From Thereva unica (Eukaryota > Arthropoda > Insecta > Diptera > Therevidae), in NCBI GenBank assembly GCA_949987705.1, contig OX465286.1:1488001-1552000 (forward strand): a DNA stretch of 64,000 nucleotides, given 5' to 3'. Positions within the stretch are counted from its first letter, which is position 1. The number at the start of each line of letters is the position of its first letter. Below, in pieces: positions 19,966-31,748 of the stretch. Both the position numbers and the translations under genes were made by a program. The notes beneath the pieces are model-generated. The model worked only from the letters and a program-made list of their open reading frames with translations, was not told the DNA's origin and ran no database searches.

Positions 19966-21860
19966 AATTTTACTGCTATTACTGCCTGTAAGCGCATAAG
20001 AGAGTCAAGCCATCATTAACTGTAAATACTCGAAGGGCCGCGCCAGCGCATGGCCTCAACGAAAACTTTAAAGGCACAAACAGATTGGTGACTGGAAAAA
20101 CCTGGAAAATACACCGACCACTATATTTCCTGACATAATGCACAGGCGGCGCGGAAAAATAAAATGTATGGGAAATTCTCTCGCAAGCGGCCGCCTTTGT
20201 GCTAATATTTTTTATGTCTTAGGCGGCTTCAGATTCACGCCGTGAACACCCGCGCGAACAAGCGCGAATGCGAGTGTTAATGGTTTTCGTGCCTTGCTTT
20301 CAGGTCCGACTGGATACGGCGGGAATTTGTGCAGTAAATTCGCGGCTTGAGACTGAATAGAAGTGGTAGCACGTCAGTTGTTTCAGGAATAGAGGAGGGG
20401 CAAGTAGGAGCTCGAATTATTACTTATCTATAATTAAAGCTAGCGGTTACGACCGTGAATACGTATTTTTATTTAAATAATATAGATTTTTTAAAATCTG
20501 AAAAATCTCACGTTAGATTACGGGGGAGGGGGAGGGGGTCGAGCCAAGTCTCACGAAATCTCACCAAGGGGGATGGGGGGGGGGGAGTCGAAAAATCGCA
20601 AAAAACACCTCACGTAATTTATGGACGACCCCTTGGTGTATTTCTTAAGCTTGTTGTTTGGTTATTGGTTTAGAATTAAGAATTTACGAATTCCCATTTG
20701 TTATGACGTGAGGTGTACTTTTTATTTTTTGTTCTTGCTCTCTTTCTATCTCTCTGCTTCTTTGTTTGAAATCTTATATAAACCAAAAGAAAATATTTTC
20801 TAAAATTGACAAATAAATTAAAATATATATAAAAAAAATCTTCCCGGCAAGTTTTTATGCTTGTACCTTTTTACCATATCATCACGACCACGTGGCGGTA
20901 CTCTTACTCACTTCCCCTCCCCCACACTACACCATCATCCGCGCGATAAGTGTATTTTTTTCCCACTCAATTCTTAAGTTTTTCTTCTTCTTCTTCGAGA
21001 CTATTTTAAAAGAATTGATTTATTTTTTTAAATTTTTTTCGCCTTTTTAATTTTTAGTTTTTTTTTTAGTGGCGATTTTCCCTCATAATTTTTTTCATAC
21101 TCTTGTCTCTTTTTCACGAGAAAATGAAATTTTTTCTTTCCTATATACATTTCCCCCCCTTTTTTAGTTGTATAGTTTTATTTAAAGCTCTGCCATTTCT
21201 GTATTTTTAATTTTTTTTTTATTTTTCCTCCTCTCATATTGTTTCTTTGGTAGCTTTTCTCGCTTAAAAAAAATATATTCACGTTTGCCGGTTTTTTCCT
21301 TTGATGTTTTATAAATAAATGCGAAATTTGTGTATATAAAGATTTTGTGTTTTTTTTGTATTGTAAGTTCTAAAAAGGCCTCAAGTTTTTTTTTTTTTTT
21401 GAAATGAAAAAATAAAAAAACATTTTCTCAACGTTTTTTTTTTATTTTATGTTTCTATATTTTTTCAAAAGTCTGTAGTAAAAACTCTGAGGGTGATACA
21501 TAAAAATATATCCCCCCCACAACGAACGACAATTCTTTTATAGTGCGTAATATATCCGTGATGAAAAAAAGTGTTTTTTTTTTAAGAAGAAGAGAGAGGG
21601 TTGTTCTGCACTCGTGAATTATTTTTATATAAATTGTCCCTATGTCACTAAAATTGACGCATTCTAAAAAAAAGTCAGTCACAAGTCACTAGGCAATCAC
21701 AAGTTTGCGGTGAGTCTCAATTTGAGGAGAATTTGTAATTTGAATTTTACAGTCACAATTTGTGACAAATTCGCATTTTCTTTGTGACTTACAATACCAA
21801 AGCCGTTCAGGAAACACTTCCTTAGTCTATCGTGTGTCGTTGGTCACACGTTATGACCCA
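19966..21860. other. Unassigned sequence; GC-richer patch then poly(T) DNA
   Basis: 20000-20350 is GC-richer than its surroundings (GGCGGCGCGG, GCAAGCGGCCGCC, CGCGCGAACAAGCGCG) but shows no domain or long frame. 20510-20590 has G-rich runs. From 20800 the DNA is poly(T)-rich. No gene supported. Confidence 0.45.
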
Positions 21861-21864
21861 ATGG

Positions 21865-22010
21865 CTAGTGTAGTAACCCAGTAGGAATTAACGTGAAAAT
21901 ATAAATCATTTTAGCACTAGTTAGAAATTGATTAGTATCAGCTTTGGTGTCAAAGTAATCCTGAGAGGTGCTAGTTCAAACCAGGATTTCAGTGGTTAGG
22001 CTACCAGATA
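21865..22010. repeat. Dispersed repeat F, copy 1
   Basis: The core AAATTGATTAGTATCA followed by a GCTAGTTCAAA-like motif recurs at 52010-52130, with similar but diverged flanks. Element type unknown. Confidence 0.45.
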
Positions 22011-22089
22011 TATTAAAGAATTTTAATTTTATAGTTAGTAGTTTTGTTAGTTCTCGAATTAGTGCAAAATAAACTTCAAAACTGCGAAG

Positions 22090-23025
22090 AAATAGACAAG
22101 CTTCCAGCCTCCACGAGGTTACACAAAGTTGTGTCTAAGGATCACTCCAATGGCATTGTCTCTCTCAAGACGTAAAGGGTCCTTTTGCGAAGAACATCTG
22201 GGTTATCATGGAGCTATTAATGAGCACTCATTTTCCGGTTTCTCAGATAACTGACTTAGAACCTCCTAACACCGAATCGGAGATAGCACTTGCCCACCGG
22301 TCCTACAATAGGAACATTGGCCTGGCAAACAGGATTTTCACTGTGAGTAAGATTGAGTGGGCCATTGCCACCTTCAAGCCTTTCAAGGCTGCTGGAAAGG
22401 ATCACATCTTCCCAGCTTTGCTTTAGAGAGGCTTCCATTACTCTGGGTACTAACTCCCCTGTTTTTCAGGCTGAGGTACTCGCTATCCAGATGGGTGCTC
22501 AAACTTGTATTAATAGAGCTCCAAATAGCTCTAAAATTGTAATTTTCTCGGACAGTCAAGCTGCCATTCTGGCCATTAAATCTCACAGGGTGTCATCAAA
22601 GACTGTCCTGTTTTTTTGATTGTCTTCTATCTCTAACAGTGTCACGCTGATGTGGATTCTGGGCCACGAAAGTCACCTGTCAGTTCAGAACCTTTCTGTA
22701 CCTTAGCAAGCTGCCACGTAAGAACGGCCATCAAAAATTTGGTGCTCTTCCCAGTCGTCAAGCTAAAAGATTCATATAAATCGATAAAGCTAAATCAAAA
22801 CAAAATAGAACTGGTAGCCGATTGTAGCTGTCGGTTCTGCGGGGCAGCTCTCGAAACTGCGGAGCACTTGCTGTGCGACTGTCCTACTCCCAGGGAGATT
22901 TGGGACAGGAACCCTAAATGAGTTTTTGGTTATTTTATAAGCCTTAACCTGGATGGTTTTTAAAGACGGAGATCGCACAATAAGACCAAATAAAATAGGT
23001 CGCAGTGCCCATCAAGGCGCCCCTC
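22090..23025 (+). pseudogene. LINE D relic with RNase H, internally deleted (copy 1)
   Basis: The first frame (22208-22426) includes TVSKIEWAIATFKPFKAAGKDHIFPALL, the block before RT in non-LTR elements of the R1/LOA/I type. The whole RT domain is then missing. Sequence resumes with an RNase H domain: VFQAEVLAIQMG, KIVIFSDSQAAILAIKS, and a WILGHE-like helix after a stop. A Cys-His module (CRFCGAALETAEHLLCDCP) ends the protein near 22900. The 3' tail through GGTCGCAGTG is shared with the copy ending near 27110. The element is dead. A third, antisense relative with the RT part is at 61700-63310. Confidence 0.8.
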
Positions 23026-23046
23026 AACAAGAAATAGAAAAAATCA

Positions 23047-24715
23047 AAATGAATTAGTTCTTCAAGAAATTTAAAATGAAATAGTTCTCCAAGAAGTTCA
23101 AAATGTATTAGTTCTCGAAGTAGTTCAAAATGAATTAGTTCTCCAAAAACTTCAAAATTAACTAGTTCTCCAAGAAGTTCAAAATGCATTAGTTCTCCAA
23201 GTAGTTCAAAATGAATTAGCTCTCGAAGTACTTCAAAATGAATTAGTTTTCCAAGAACTTCAAAATCAATTAGTTCTCCAAGAAGTTCAAAATGAATTAG
23301 CTCTCGAAGTACTTCAAAATGAATTAGTTCTCCAAGAACTTCAAAATTAACTAGTTCTCCAAGAAGTTCAAAATGCATTAGTTCTCCAAGTAGTTCAAAA
23401 TGAATTAGCTCTCGAAGTACTTCAAAATGAATTAGTTCTCCAAGAACTTCAAAATCAATTAGTTCTACAAGAAGTTCAAAATGAATTTGTTCTACAAGAA
23501 GTTCAAAATGAATTAGATCTTCAAGAATTTCAAAATGAATTAGTTCTCCAAGAAGTTCAAAATGTATTAGTTCTCGAAGTAGTTCAAAATGAATTAGTTC
23601 TCCAAGAACTTCAAAATTAACTAGTTCTCCAAGAAGTTCAAAATGCATTAGTTCTCCAAGTAGTTCAAAATGAATTAGCTCTCGAAGTACTTTAAAATGA
23701 ATTAGTTCTCCAAGAACTTCAAAATCAATTAGTTCTACAAGAAGTTCAAAATGCATTAGTTCTCCAAGTAGTTCAAAATGAATTAGCTCTCGAAGTACTT
23801 TAAAATGAATTAGTTCTCCAAGAACTTCAAAATCAATTAGTTCTACAAGAAGTTCAAAATGCATTAGTTCTCGAAGTAGTTCAAAATGAATTAGCTCTCG
23901 AAGTACTTCAAAATGAATTAGTTCTCCAAGAACTTCAAAATTAACTAGTTCTCCAAGAAGTTCAAAATGCATTAGTTCTCCAAGTAGTTCAAAATGAATT
24001 AGCTCTCGAAGTACTTCAAAATGAATTAGTTCTCGAAGAACTTCAAAATCAATTAGTTCTCCAAGAAGTTCAAAATGCATTAGTTCTCCAAGTAGTTCAA
24101 TATGAATTAGCTCTCGAAGTACTTTAAAATGAATTAGTTTTCCAAGAACTTCAAAATCAATTAGTTCTACAAGAAGTTCAAAATGAATTTGTTCTACAAG
24201 AAGTTCAAAATGCATTAGTTCTCCAAGTAGTTCAAAATGAATTAGCTCTCGAAGTACTTTAAAATGAATTAGTTCTCCAAGAACTTCAAAATTAACTAGT
24301 TCTCCAAGAAGTTCAAAATGCATTAGTTCTCCAAGTAGTTCAAAATGAATTAGCTCTCGATGTACTTCAAAATGAATTAGTTCTCCAAGAACTTCAAAAT
24401 CAATTAGTTCTACAAGAAGTTCAAAATGCATTAGTTCTCCAAGTAGTTCAAAATGAATTAGCTCTCGAAGTACTTCAAAATGAATTAGTTCTCCAAGAAC
24501 TTCAAAATCAATTAGTTCTACAAGAAATTTAAAATGAATTTGTTCTACAAGAAGTTGAAAATGAATTAGATCTTCAAGAATTTCAAAATGAACTAGTTCT
24601 CCAAGAAGTTCAAAATGTATTAGTACTCCAGCTAGGCCAAAATGAATTAGTTCTCCAAGAAGTTCAAAATGTATTAGTTCTCGAAGAACTTCAAAATGAA
24701 TTAGTTCTTTTAAGT
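23047..24715. repeat. 27-bp-unit minisatellite with a 108-bp higher-order period
   Basis: About 62 head-to-tail units resembling TTCTCCAAGAAGTTCAAAATG plus GAATTAG fill about 1.67 kb. Four variant units (ending in AACTAG or CAATTAG, GCATTAG, GAATTAG, and a CTCTCGAAGTACTT type) alternate regularly, giving a 108-bp higher-order repeat. Because 27 is a multiple of three, one minus-strand frame stays open across the whole array (22944-24854, 636 codons) and would encode a Leu/Glu/His-rich nine-residue repeat such as ELIHFELLG. I see no start context, flanking domain or homologue, so I treat it as a repeat rather than a gene. The array begins just after the LINE D tail. Confidence 0.95.
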
Positions 24716-25980
24716 ATTTGGAAGTAATGCTGAGAGAATATGGCAAATAACTCCCTCTTAGAACAACGCTGTACAAAAGCAGTAAGGACCAGCAAGGTCC
24801 GTCCTGCCTATGGGGGGAGGTCCCTAATCTTCCCACTTGACCGGCTAACGTCATTATGGGTCACACAGAGCTGGATCTCCTATCTAACTGCTATCTCTCC
24901 TGGCATTATTTCTTACATTTCTCTGCCTCCTTGGTCTTCTTCTTGGGCGCATTCCTCCTGATAATAAACAATAGTAATTTTGTTTTTCCTTAAAAATATT
25001 TCAGTTTTTTATCGTTCTTGTTATCTATCCATACACTCTCTTCAACACTTATGTTTGTGTGTGTGTGTGTGTGTGGATATGTGATTAAATTCTATTTTGT
25101 TTACACATTCTTATGTCTTTTCTAGCCTGTCTGTCTGTCTGCCGGATATGCGGTAAATATTTGTTGCTTTTAAAAACTCTGTTTTTTTTTTGGTTGTTTT
25201 GTTGCTGTTGTTGTTGTTCATTCAATCTTCTTCCTTTTTTCGTTTTTTTTTTTCAAATTTTATTTTAGTAAAAATATCGGAAGTGGTATGTATGGTATCG
25301 AACGTGAACGGCGATGCGCTATTTTTAGTGTGCATCAACCCATCCCAATATGCATGCATGCACATGCACTTTTCATTCCTTCCTCCCTCATGTATTCTCG
25401 AAACTATTTTTCAACCCCTTGCCCATTTATATACATGTATGTGTATATGCATTTGCGTGTGCGCTCTCTTTCTACTTCCCGTTGCCCTTGCCTGGTTTTG
25501 CGCTAGCAGCAGCGCCCTAATGTTGTTTGTGTGTTATGCTTATCTTTTTTTTTTTTGGTTGTTTTGTTACAACACCCCCTCGTCGTCTTGACTCTTCTAT
25601 TCTATATAGATCGGTTCAGTGTGTAGTGCATAAGCATGCGCGCAAGTGCATGGCGCATGGGCGCAGTGTGCGCACCGCAAGAAGCCATATGCTGGTGCGC
25701 TGCTGCTGCATTTTGCGGATAGTTTGTATACATAAAATATGTTTATATCTAAGTATATATCTAGATAGGCTAAGGCTGCTGTTTAGATTTCTGTTGATGA
25801 TTCTGTATCTTGTCCGCCACTCTCTCTCTCTTTAGAATGGGTCTATGAACTTTTGACTTTATTTTTTTTAGAGAGAGAGAGGTATCCATTTAGACACTAT
25901 ATCTAAACCATCAGTCATTGTAGTATTATTGTTTTTTTTTTTATAAATATATATACGTGAAGTAATTGCACTGTATACAG
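24716..25980. other. AT-rich DNA with microsatellites, no gene recognised
   Basis: 24730-24965 is a moderately GC-rich stretch with no domain. A (GT)n run lies at about 25053-25075. The rest is poly(T)-rich with short CATG and GCGC patches. No protein feature can be supported. Confidence 0.45.
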
Positions 25981-25982
25981 GA

Positions 25983-26110
25983 TACACTACCGTGCAAAAG
26001 TATAAGGACATCATCGGAATAATCGAATTTTTAAGTTTGTCATTGTTTTATATATTGTGTTCAACAGCATTTTATGATTAGATCTTGTATATAAACTATA
26101 CGGTCAAAGG
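25983..26110 (+). mobile_element. Tc1/mariner-like terminal repeat remnant, copy 1
   Basis: TACACTACCGTGCAAAAGTA followed by TAAGGACATCATCG and about 60 bp more is repeated at 28000-28075. The TACA...GTGCAAAAGTATAAGGAC form resembles terminal repeats of Tc1-like elements, which insert at TA. No transposase frame adjoins it. Confidence 0.5.
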
Positions 26111-26164
26111 ACACATGGATATTACTTAACAATATCCCAAACATTTACATTAATTTGACGCGTA

Positions 26165-27120
26165 GCCGACCATATGGTTAGTCAGCTGCGGTTCCAAAAA
26201 GGAAATTCAGAGTGATTATCCCGGATCGCTCTGAGTGGGAGGAACTTATTTATCCTAGGGATCCAAAACATCTCCACTGGTTCACTGACGGGTCAACGAT
26301 GGAACATGGGACAGGGGCTGGTGTCGCAGGACCCAACTTCAAGGTCTCGATTGCAATGGGTAAGCGAAGTGGCCCTCTGTTTTCCAGACTGAAATACCTG
26401 CGCTAGGCTCAACCTTGAGAATGGTCTGAAAGGCGCCAACATTAAAATCTTTTCTGACAGCCAAGCTGCCATCAAGGCACTCTCAACGTGGAAGTTTTCG
26501 TCCAAAATAGTAGCAGGGTGTTTTGACGTACTCCAGAGCCTGACCAGAAGAAATGAGGTCTAGCTCTGCTGGGTCCACGGACACTGGGGTATCCTTCGTT
26601 GCTTCAGGGCCAAGAACCCTTTTGTGGCATCTCTTGGTCCACCTCCAAGTCCTTGATAAAAGAGTGGATTAAGGGAATAAACCTAGCCTATTGGGAGTTA
26701 GTCCCAGGTCTTAGACAAGCTAAAGATCTTATAAGACTCTTTGCCCTTAAGGGGCACTATCACTCTAAACAGAGCGGACCTAAGGCTGCTGATGGGTTAT
26801 CTCACTGGCCATGTAGGACTGCGCGGTACCACCTCCACAACCTAGGACTGTCTCAAGAGACAGAATACCGACTCTGATTGAAAGGCGACGAGAGACTTCC
26901 ACACATATTCTCTGTGAATGTCCTGCTCTGATCTGGCTTAGAAGAAGAAGAACGTTTATCAGAGAGTTCTTGAGCCCTGCCCAAGTCCGGTCTTCATCAA
27001 TTAAAGACCTTCTTGCCTTCATCCGGTAGGCTGATAAATCTGTTCCCGCTAGTGAGGTACGTACAAAATAGGCCTAACTTGGCCGCAGTGTTCACCATAT
27101 GGGTTGCCCCTCTCATTCCA
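26165..27120 (+). pseudogene. LINE D relic with RNase H (copy 2)
   Basis: The open frame at 26212-26406 includes HWFTDGSTMEHGTGAGVAGP, an RNase H start with the first catalytic Asp, then frames broken by stops. SDSQAAI-like DNA occurs at about 26455, and a HGHWG-like segment near 26575-26590. The 3' region through TTGGCCGCAGTGTTCACC matches the tail of copy 1 near 22990. The upstream RT domain is absent. Dead copy. Confidence 0.75.
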
Positions 27121-27999
27121 TATAATAATAAATGCTTATATGTATGTCTTTTATTTTTCTTTATACATATATGTAATAAAATAAAAAAACCAACAACAAA
27201 CAGAAAAAATCACACTTCCGTTAGGTTAAAAACTCAAAATAAAACCTCTTGTGACCTATCCAGTCACAATTTCAAAATTATAGTTGTCAAACATGTACTA
27301 AGAAGTAGTAAATCCTGTTGATCTATTTAAAAAGGGTTAAGGTCAAGCCCGATGATATGGCATCAATATATGATCAATAAATCAATGTGTAAAAGATGTA
27401 CTGTAACAAGCTGTGTTTCTAAACTATTAAAATTACAATATTTTATGTGATCAGAAATTGTGTTACAATCTTTATAACTGTCGTCGTTAATTCTTATCTA
27501 ATCGTAAAAAAAAAATGTTTTTTCTGTGTGCCTGTTCACATTTTCTATCTAATTTCTTTTTTTTTTATTATTTTTTCCCCCTTTTTAATACTATAATTAG
27601 TTGAGAACGACAACAAAACTAAAAAAAAAAAAAAGAAATATTTCGTAGAAAAGGAATTTCCTGTCGTTTTTAACCCCCAAAAAAATTCAGAGTAAAAAAA
27701 AAAGTATAGAAAAATAAATAAAAAAAAAATTCCAATAAATAACGAACAAATGAATGAACGACACAACACACTGTCGCCAACATTACTAAGAAAAAATAAA
27801 ATGGAATAAGAATGTGTTTTTTTTTTGTTGTTCTATTGAACTCTACTCTGGCCGATCGAAATGAGTGTTGTTGGTGGAGATAAACTTTTACTTTTCATAG
27901 AAAGGAAATATTTGTTTTTTTTTTTTAAAACACAAATCAGAAAAAACTAAAAAAAAAATATTTTCACTTTACAATATCTAGTGTAGATTTTCATGTACA
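27121..27999. other. Low-complexity AT-rich DNA, no gene recognised
   Basis: Poly(A) and poly(T) tracts with no domain-bearing frame. Confidence 0.5.
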
Positions 28000-28075
28000 C
28001 TACCGTGCAAAAATATAACGACATCATCGAAAAAATCAATTTTTTAAGTTTCCCATTGTTTTTTATTGTGTTCAG
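28000..28075 (+). mobile_element. Tc1/mariner-like terminal repeat remnant, copy 2
   Basis: Matches 25983-26060 closely (ACACTACCGTGCAAAAATAT, then GACATCATCG and CCCATTG...TTTATTGTGTTCA). It is cut at its right side by the hAT-like element starting at about 28076. Confidence 0.5.
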
Positions 28076-28344
28076 CAGCCACGGCGCTTTCATTGGTGCG
28101 AATGGTGCACTTTCATTGATGCGAATGGTGCACTTGCACCGGGCGCAATTGGACGGGCGCAATTTCAGAAAAAAAAAAAGCAAGAAAGTGTTCCCGTGCC
28201 TCAATTTTCATGTATTAAAGGAACTCCACTGAGTGTTCGTGTCTTTTTCCATTGTCCTTCACTATGATCAAAAAATGAACAGCTGATGGGACAGCACAAT
28301 TTGGGATTCTGCACTGGGCGCAGCAAAGCCAAACGCCGGCTCGG
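28076..28344 (-). mobile_element. hAT-like MITE, family 1, copy 4 (antisense)
   Basis: Reading plus-strand, it begins with a diverged CAGCCACGGCGCTTTC and ends near GCCAAACGCCGGCTCGG, the family ends in reverse order. The interior has the family's GTGCACTTGCACCGGGCGCAA, GAACAGCTGATGGG and GCACTGGGCGCA. A short piece containing GCGAATGGTGCACTTTCATT is duplicated near its left end. I found no clear 8-bp duplication. Confidence 0.8.
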
Positions 28345-28415
28345 GTTATACGGTTATCAACAAAAAAAAAAAAAGATATACATTTTCCCGCACGAATTGC
28401 GTTTCATAAGATATT

Positions 28416-28960
28416 TCCCGAGTAAAAATAAAAAAATGGGCTTACAGCGGGCGAACACCGGCCCCCTGAACTTTTTAAGGGTAGTATGATGGCCGTAGAA
28501 CTTTTAACCATTTTTTAATGGGAGCACATACGGGCGCACGACGGCCAAGCTTGACTAAAAGATTTAAATGGCTAAGAACAAAACTTAAAACTCGCCGCGT
28601 ATTTATTATGATCAATGAAATCCGGTGCTCATATCTTCGAATTCGAGCATTTCTAAATTTTTATCAACGCATTGCGGTTAAATGTTTTATTTTTTTTTCA
28701 ATGTTTTTTTTTTTTCTTCGAGCAGAAAATCAAAAATCTCCCACTAAACTAGAAATCAAAACCTACACACACACACACATACCGCACAATTCCCCAAAAA
28801 AATTGTTAGTTCAAATTTGCCCGCGTCGTATGCCCGCGTGTACAGCTCAGTATTCGGCCATTTAAATATTTTGGTCAAGTTTGGCCGACGTGAGCCCGTA
28901 TGTGCTCCGAAGCGGAGCTTGTTAGCCCGTTGTAAGGTCATATTTTATTTCTTCTCGGGT
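28416..28960. mobile_element. Inverted-repeat DNA element (CCYGAGTAAAAA family), copy 2
   Basis: The left end CCCGAGTAAAAATAAAAAAA, TGGGCTTACAGCGGGC and the right end, in reverse, CCCGAGAAGAAATAAAATAT, GACCTTACAACGGGC form inverted repeats of about 40 bp. Inside, ACGGCCAAGCTTGACTAAAA near the left has an inverted counterpart in TTTGGTCAAGTTTGGCCG near the right. The element is about 545 bp and non-coding. It shares its ends with 12750-13972. Confidence 0.75.
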
Positions 28961-30435
28961 TATAATTTGTGTATAATAAGATATTCCATATAAACGGAAA
29001 TTTCTTTAAAAAGTTAAGGGTGCATATCAATATCTCTCTCGCATGGTTCGCCAAAATTCCTAAAGCTGACCCTACATGTCCGCAACACTAAAATATCTGC
29101 TGATGGAATAACGTAACTGGTTTGTTCAATTTTCTTACATTACGTTACGCATATTTTCGGTTCAAGTTGTGAGTATTCGTTGCATTGTAGAACGGGGGGG
29201 AAATGTAACAATTTATAACTGTACACTTAATACTATTCCAGATCACATAATCTTCAGATTTTGAATATGATTTAATCTCCCCTCCCTCAACTCGATCCGC
29301 CCTTGGTATTATACGACTGTAGGAAGACCTTCAGCAAGATATGAGGTTATAAGACGGAAGATGGATTGAAAGGAACTGAGATACAAATTACAAATAGAAC
29401 AGGTGCCAGAATTGACCCCTGTGGCACACTGTCAGATACTGTCAGATATGGAGTAAGGTTTGATTTGATACCATACCAAGATACGGTATAATATGTACAC
29501 GTTTACAACAAAAGCGACTCATAGAAAACCACCCTGCCAAGCTAGGTGTATCTCACACAACGTCTCTTACCGTGGCTGCTGGTTTAAGACACCGATAAGC
29601 CTTCTTTACTCCACAAGATGACTTTAAACATCCAACACAGTCGACAGATGGTCTGCATATCTAATCTATTTCACGTAATATGTGTTGATTTGGAAGATAG
29701 GACATCGCCAAATTTGCTGGCCGCCTTAAATCCCTTTACCCCATGTTGCTGTGTCAGCCATACAATCGTGTGTTATACGAGAGTTTTTGTCCAAATTTCA
29801 AAATCATGCTATAGGATAATTCTGTGCGCACCATTTCTATATATTTTTTTCCTATTTACATATCGTAACTACTAAGTACCAAGTAAAAAAGTTCGTTAAC
29901 CTCCTCTCACTGGAAATTGGGTTTAAAGTAAATTTAAATAAATTTAAATTTATCATTTCTGGGTCATTATCATTGGAAACATTTTTTCGTGGGGGATTTA
30001 TTTCTAAAAATATTTCCCCTATTCACGCATAAAAATAGAGAAAAAAAAAATAACCACAAAAGAAGCGAAAATAGAAGCATACACGAGAGAAATAAAAAAT
30101 AAAAACATGTAAAAGTGCACTAAAAAAAATTGTATTCGTTCAATTAATATGTGGAATATTTGGAAAAAGCACCTATAACGAAGTGGAGAGATATTATGTG
30201 ATTAACAGAGTTTTTATTTTTATTTAATGCAACTTTAAAATATATTTAATATTTAAATTGCGAAAAAAAACCACAAGAATCATCGTTGGATACTTTAAAA
30301 ATAAACAGAAACTTTCAGAGGAGATTTGAATGATTAATAGATAGAGATACCCATTAAATCTGGCTTGTGTTCTATGTGAATAAAAGGTGTTTATGTAAAT
30401 AGCAGCTGTGTAACCCAGTTAGATAGCAGCAAAAT
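28961..30435. other. Mostly unassigned; weak LINE scrap near 29390-29480
   Basis: On the plus strand near 29395 the translation NRTGARIDPCGT resembles a short conserved segment seen downstream of some LINE reverse transcriptases. It is followed by unrelated sequence and is only about 90 bp. The rest is AT-rich with no gene. Confidence 0.3.
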
Positions 30436-30696
30436 TAGAGCAAGTAAAGCAAGCAAGTAAAGCAACTAAAGCAAGCAAGCAAGTAGAGCAAGTAAAGTAA
30501 GCAACTAAAGCAACTAAAGCAAGCAAGTAAAGCAACTAAAGCAAGCAAGTAAAGCAACTAAAGCAAGCAAGTAAAGCAACTAAAGCAAGCAACTAAAGCA
30601 CGCAAGTAAAGCAACTAAAGCAAGCAAGCAAGTAAAGCAAATAGAGCAAATAAAGCAAGGAAGCAAGTAAGGCAACTAAAGCAAGCAAGTAAAGGA
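30436..30696. repeat. Minisatellite of GCAACTAAAGCAAGCAAGTAAA-type units
   Basis: About 260 bp of tandem and partly scrambled short motifs GCAAGTAAA, GCAACTAAA and GCAAGCAA, with a most frequent period near 22 bp. There is no coding frame. The right edge meets a GGAGGGGCGGCATTTTC segment. Confidence 0.9.
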
Positions 30697-30825
30697 GGGG
30701 CGGCATTTTCTATCTTTCATGCGGATGCTGAAGCGGCTAGCGGCGGGCCTGCCTTCAGGCGTCCGTGAAAAAACACAAAAAAATATGTTGTCACCGGTAT
30801 TTTGTAATTAATCCCGGACGTGAAA

Positions 30826-31420
30826 CAAATACGAGGGCGGTCCGATAAGTACTTAGCCTACAAAAGACAAACGACAATTTTGGAAAAGTGGCGATTTATT
30901 TTTCAACATGATCTCCTTTTAGCTCGATACACTTGACCAAACGATGCTCCAACTTCATTACCCCTTCCGAAAAATGCGTTTTCTGGAGGTCTGCAAAGTA
31001 GGTCTCTGTGACGGCGATAACCTCTGTGTCTCCAATGGATCCATGTTTCATCGATGGTCACCAAACATCGCAGAAACTCATTCGGATTGCGCTTAAACAG
31101 CGTCAAACACTGCTCTGAAGTGGTCTCACGGTTGCACTTGTTGTCCGGAGTGAGCAAACGCGACACCCATCTCGTCAACAGCTTTCTCATGCAAAATGTT
31201 TCAGGCAGGATATGATCCACGCGGTCTTTTGAGATGCCTACTGTCTCAGCTATCTCGCGCATACGAGATCGTGGACTTTTGTCACGTTAACCTCCGTGGC
31301 AGGCGTTTTCGTGGCACCGGGGCGTGGCTCATAAAAATCCGACGTGCGACCACGTTGAAACTCGTTAAACCAATTTTTGACGGTTGCCATCGAAGGAGAG
31401 AGGCACCGTACAGAACAAAG
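30826..31420 (-). pseudogene. mariner transposase relic, internally deleted
   Basis: At 30826-30853 the sequence TACGAGGGCGGTCCGATAAG is a typical mariner terminal repeat at a TA. On the minus strand from about 31400 to 30890 frames encode the mariner N-terminal and catalytic core (SKDRVDHIL, LLTPDNKCNR, FLRCLVTIDETWIH with the first catalytic Asp). The sequence then jumps, in another frame, to the usual C-terminus (FADLQKTHFSEGV, LEHRLVKCIELKGD). The segment holding the remaining two catalytic Asp residues is missing, so it cannot cut DNA. No second terminal repeat was found. Confidence 0.85.
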
Positions 31421-31653
31421 AAAAAGGGTATTTAACGGCCCTCCAATGGGGAAATTACAAACAGGGTCATAACTACCGAATTAATCTGGATTCATGGGAA
31501 TGAGCCCTTTGCAACCAGGCCCCATTAATCAAAATGCACCCTAACAAAAACGTACCCCTTCGCATTTTTAGCGATTTTCCGAAAATTCTGTTAGGGACCT
31601 TCTAGGGAGGCTGTGATCGACCACAAGTCGAACAAAACGGGCACGCTTACGTA

Positions 31654-31748
31654 GGTTGGCCATGTTACTAAGCGGTGCCCCAATTAAGTACTAAGCACGT
31701 CCAAAGCTGCTTGACCTATCCAAATGAACGAGAATCGGTCTATTGTGT
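31654..31748 (-). other. 5S-rRNA-like sequence (pseudogene or 5S-derived SINE), copy 1
   Basis: Read on the minus strand it runs CCGATTCTCGTTCATTTG, TCAAGCAGC, GTGCTTAGTACTTAATTGGG, GCACCGCTTAGTAACATGG. This follows the order and spacing of animal 5S rRNA (TCGGTTCTCGTCCGATCACC, TCAAGCAGC, GTGGTTAGTACTTGGATGGG, GACCGC.TGGGAACAC), covering the internal promoter boxes. A related copy at 34946-35040 shares the same non-5S continuation (ATGGCCAAC, then a TAYGTAAG-like stretch), so both probably derive from one retroposed lineage. Confidence 0.65.

Noticed and set aside
23047..24715. CRISPR-like array
   Set aside because: The repeats are contiguous with no unique spacers, and the surroundings are eukaryotic.
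22944..24854. 636-codon minus-strand frame as a repeat protein gene
   Set aside because: The frame is explained by a 27-bp tandem repeat; there is no start context, signal, partner domain or sign of codon-level selection visible. Kept as a repeat and a finding, not a gene.
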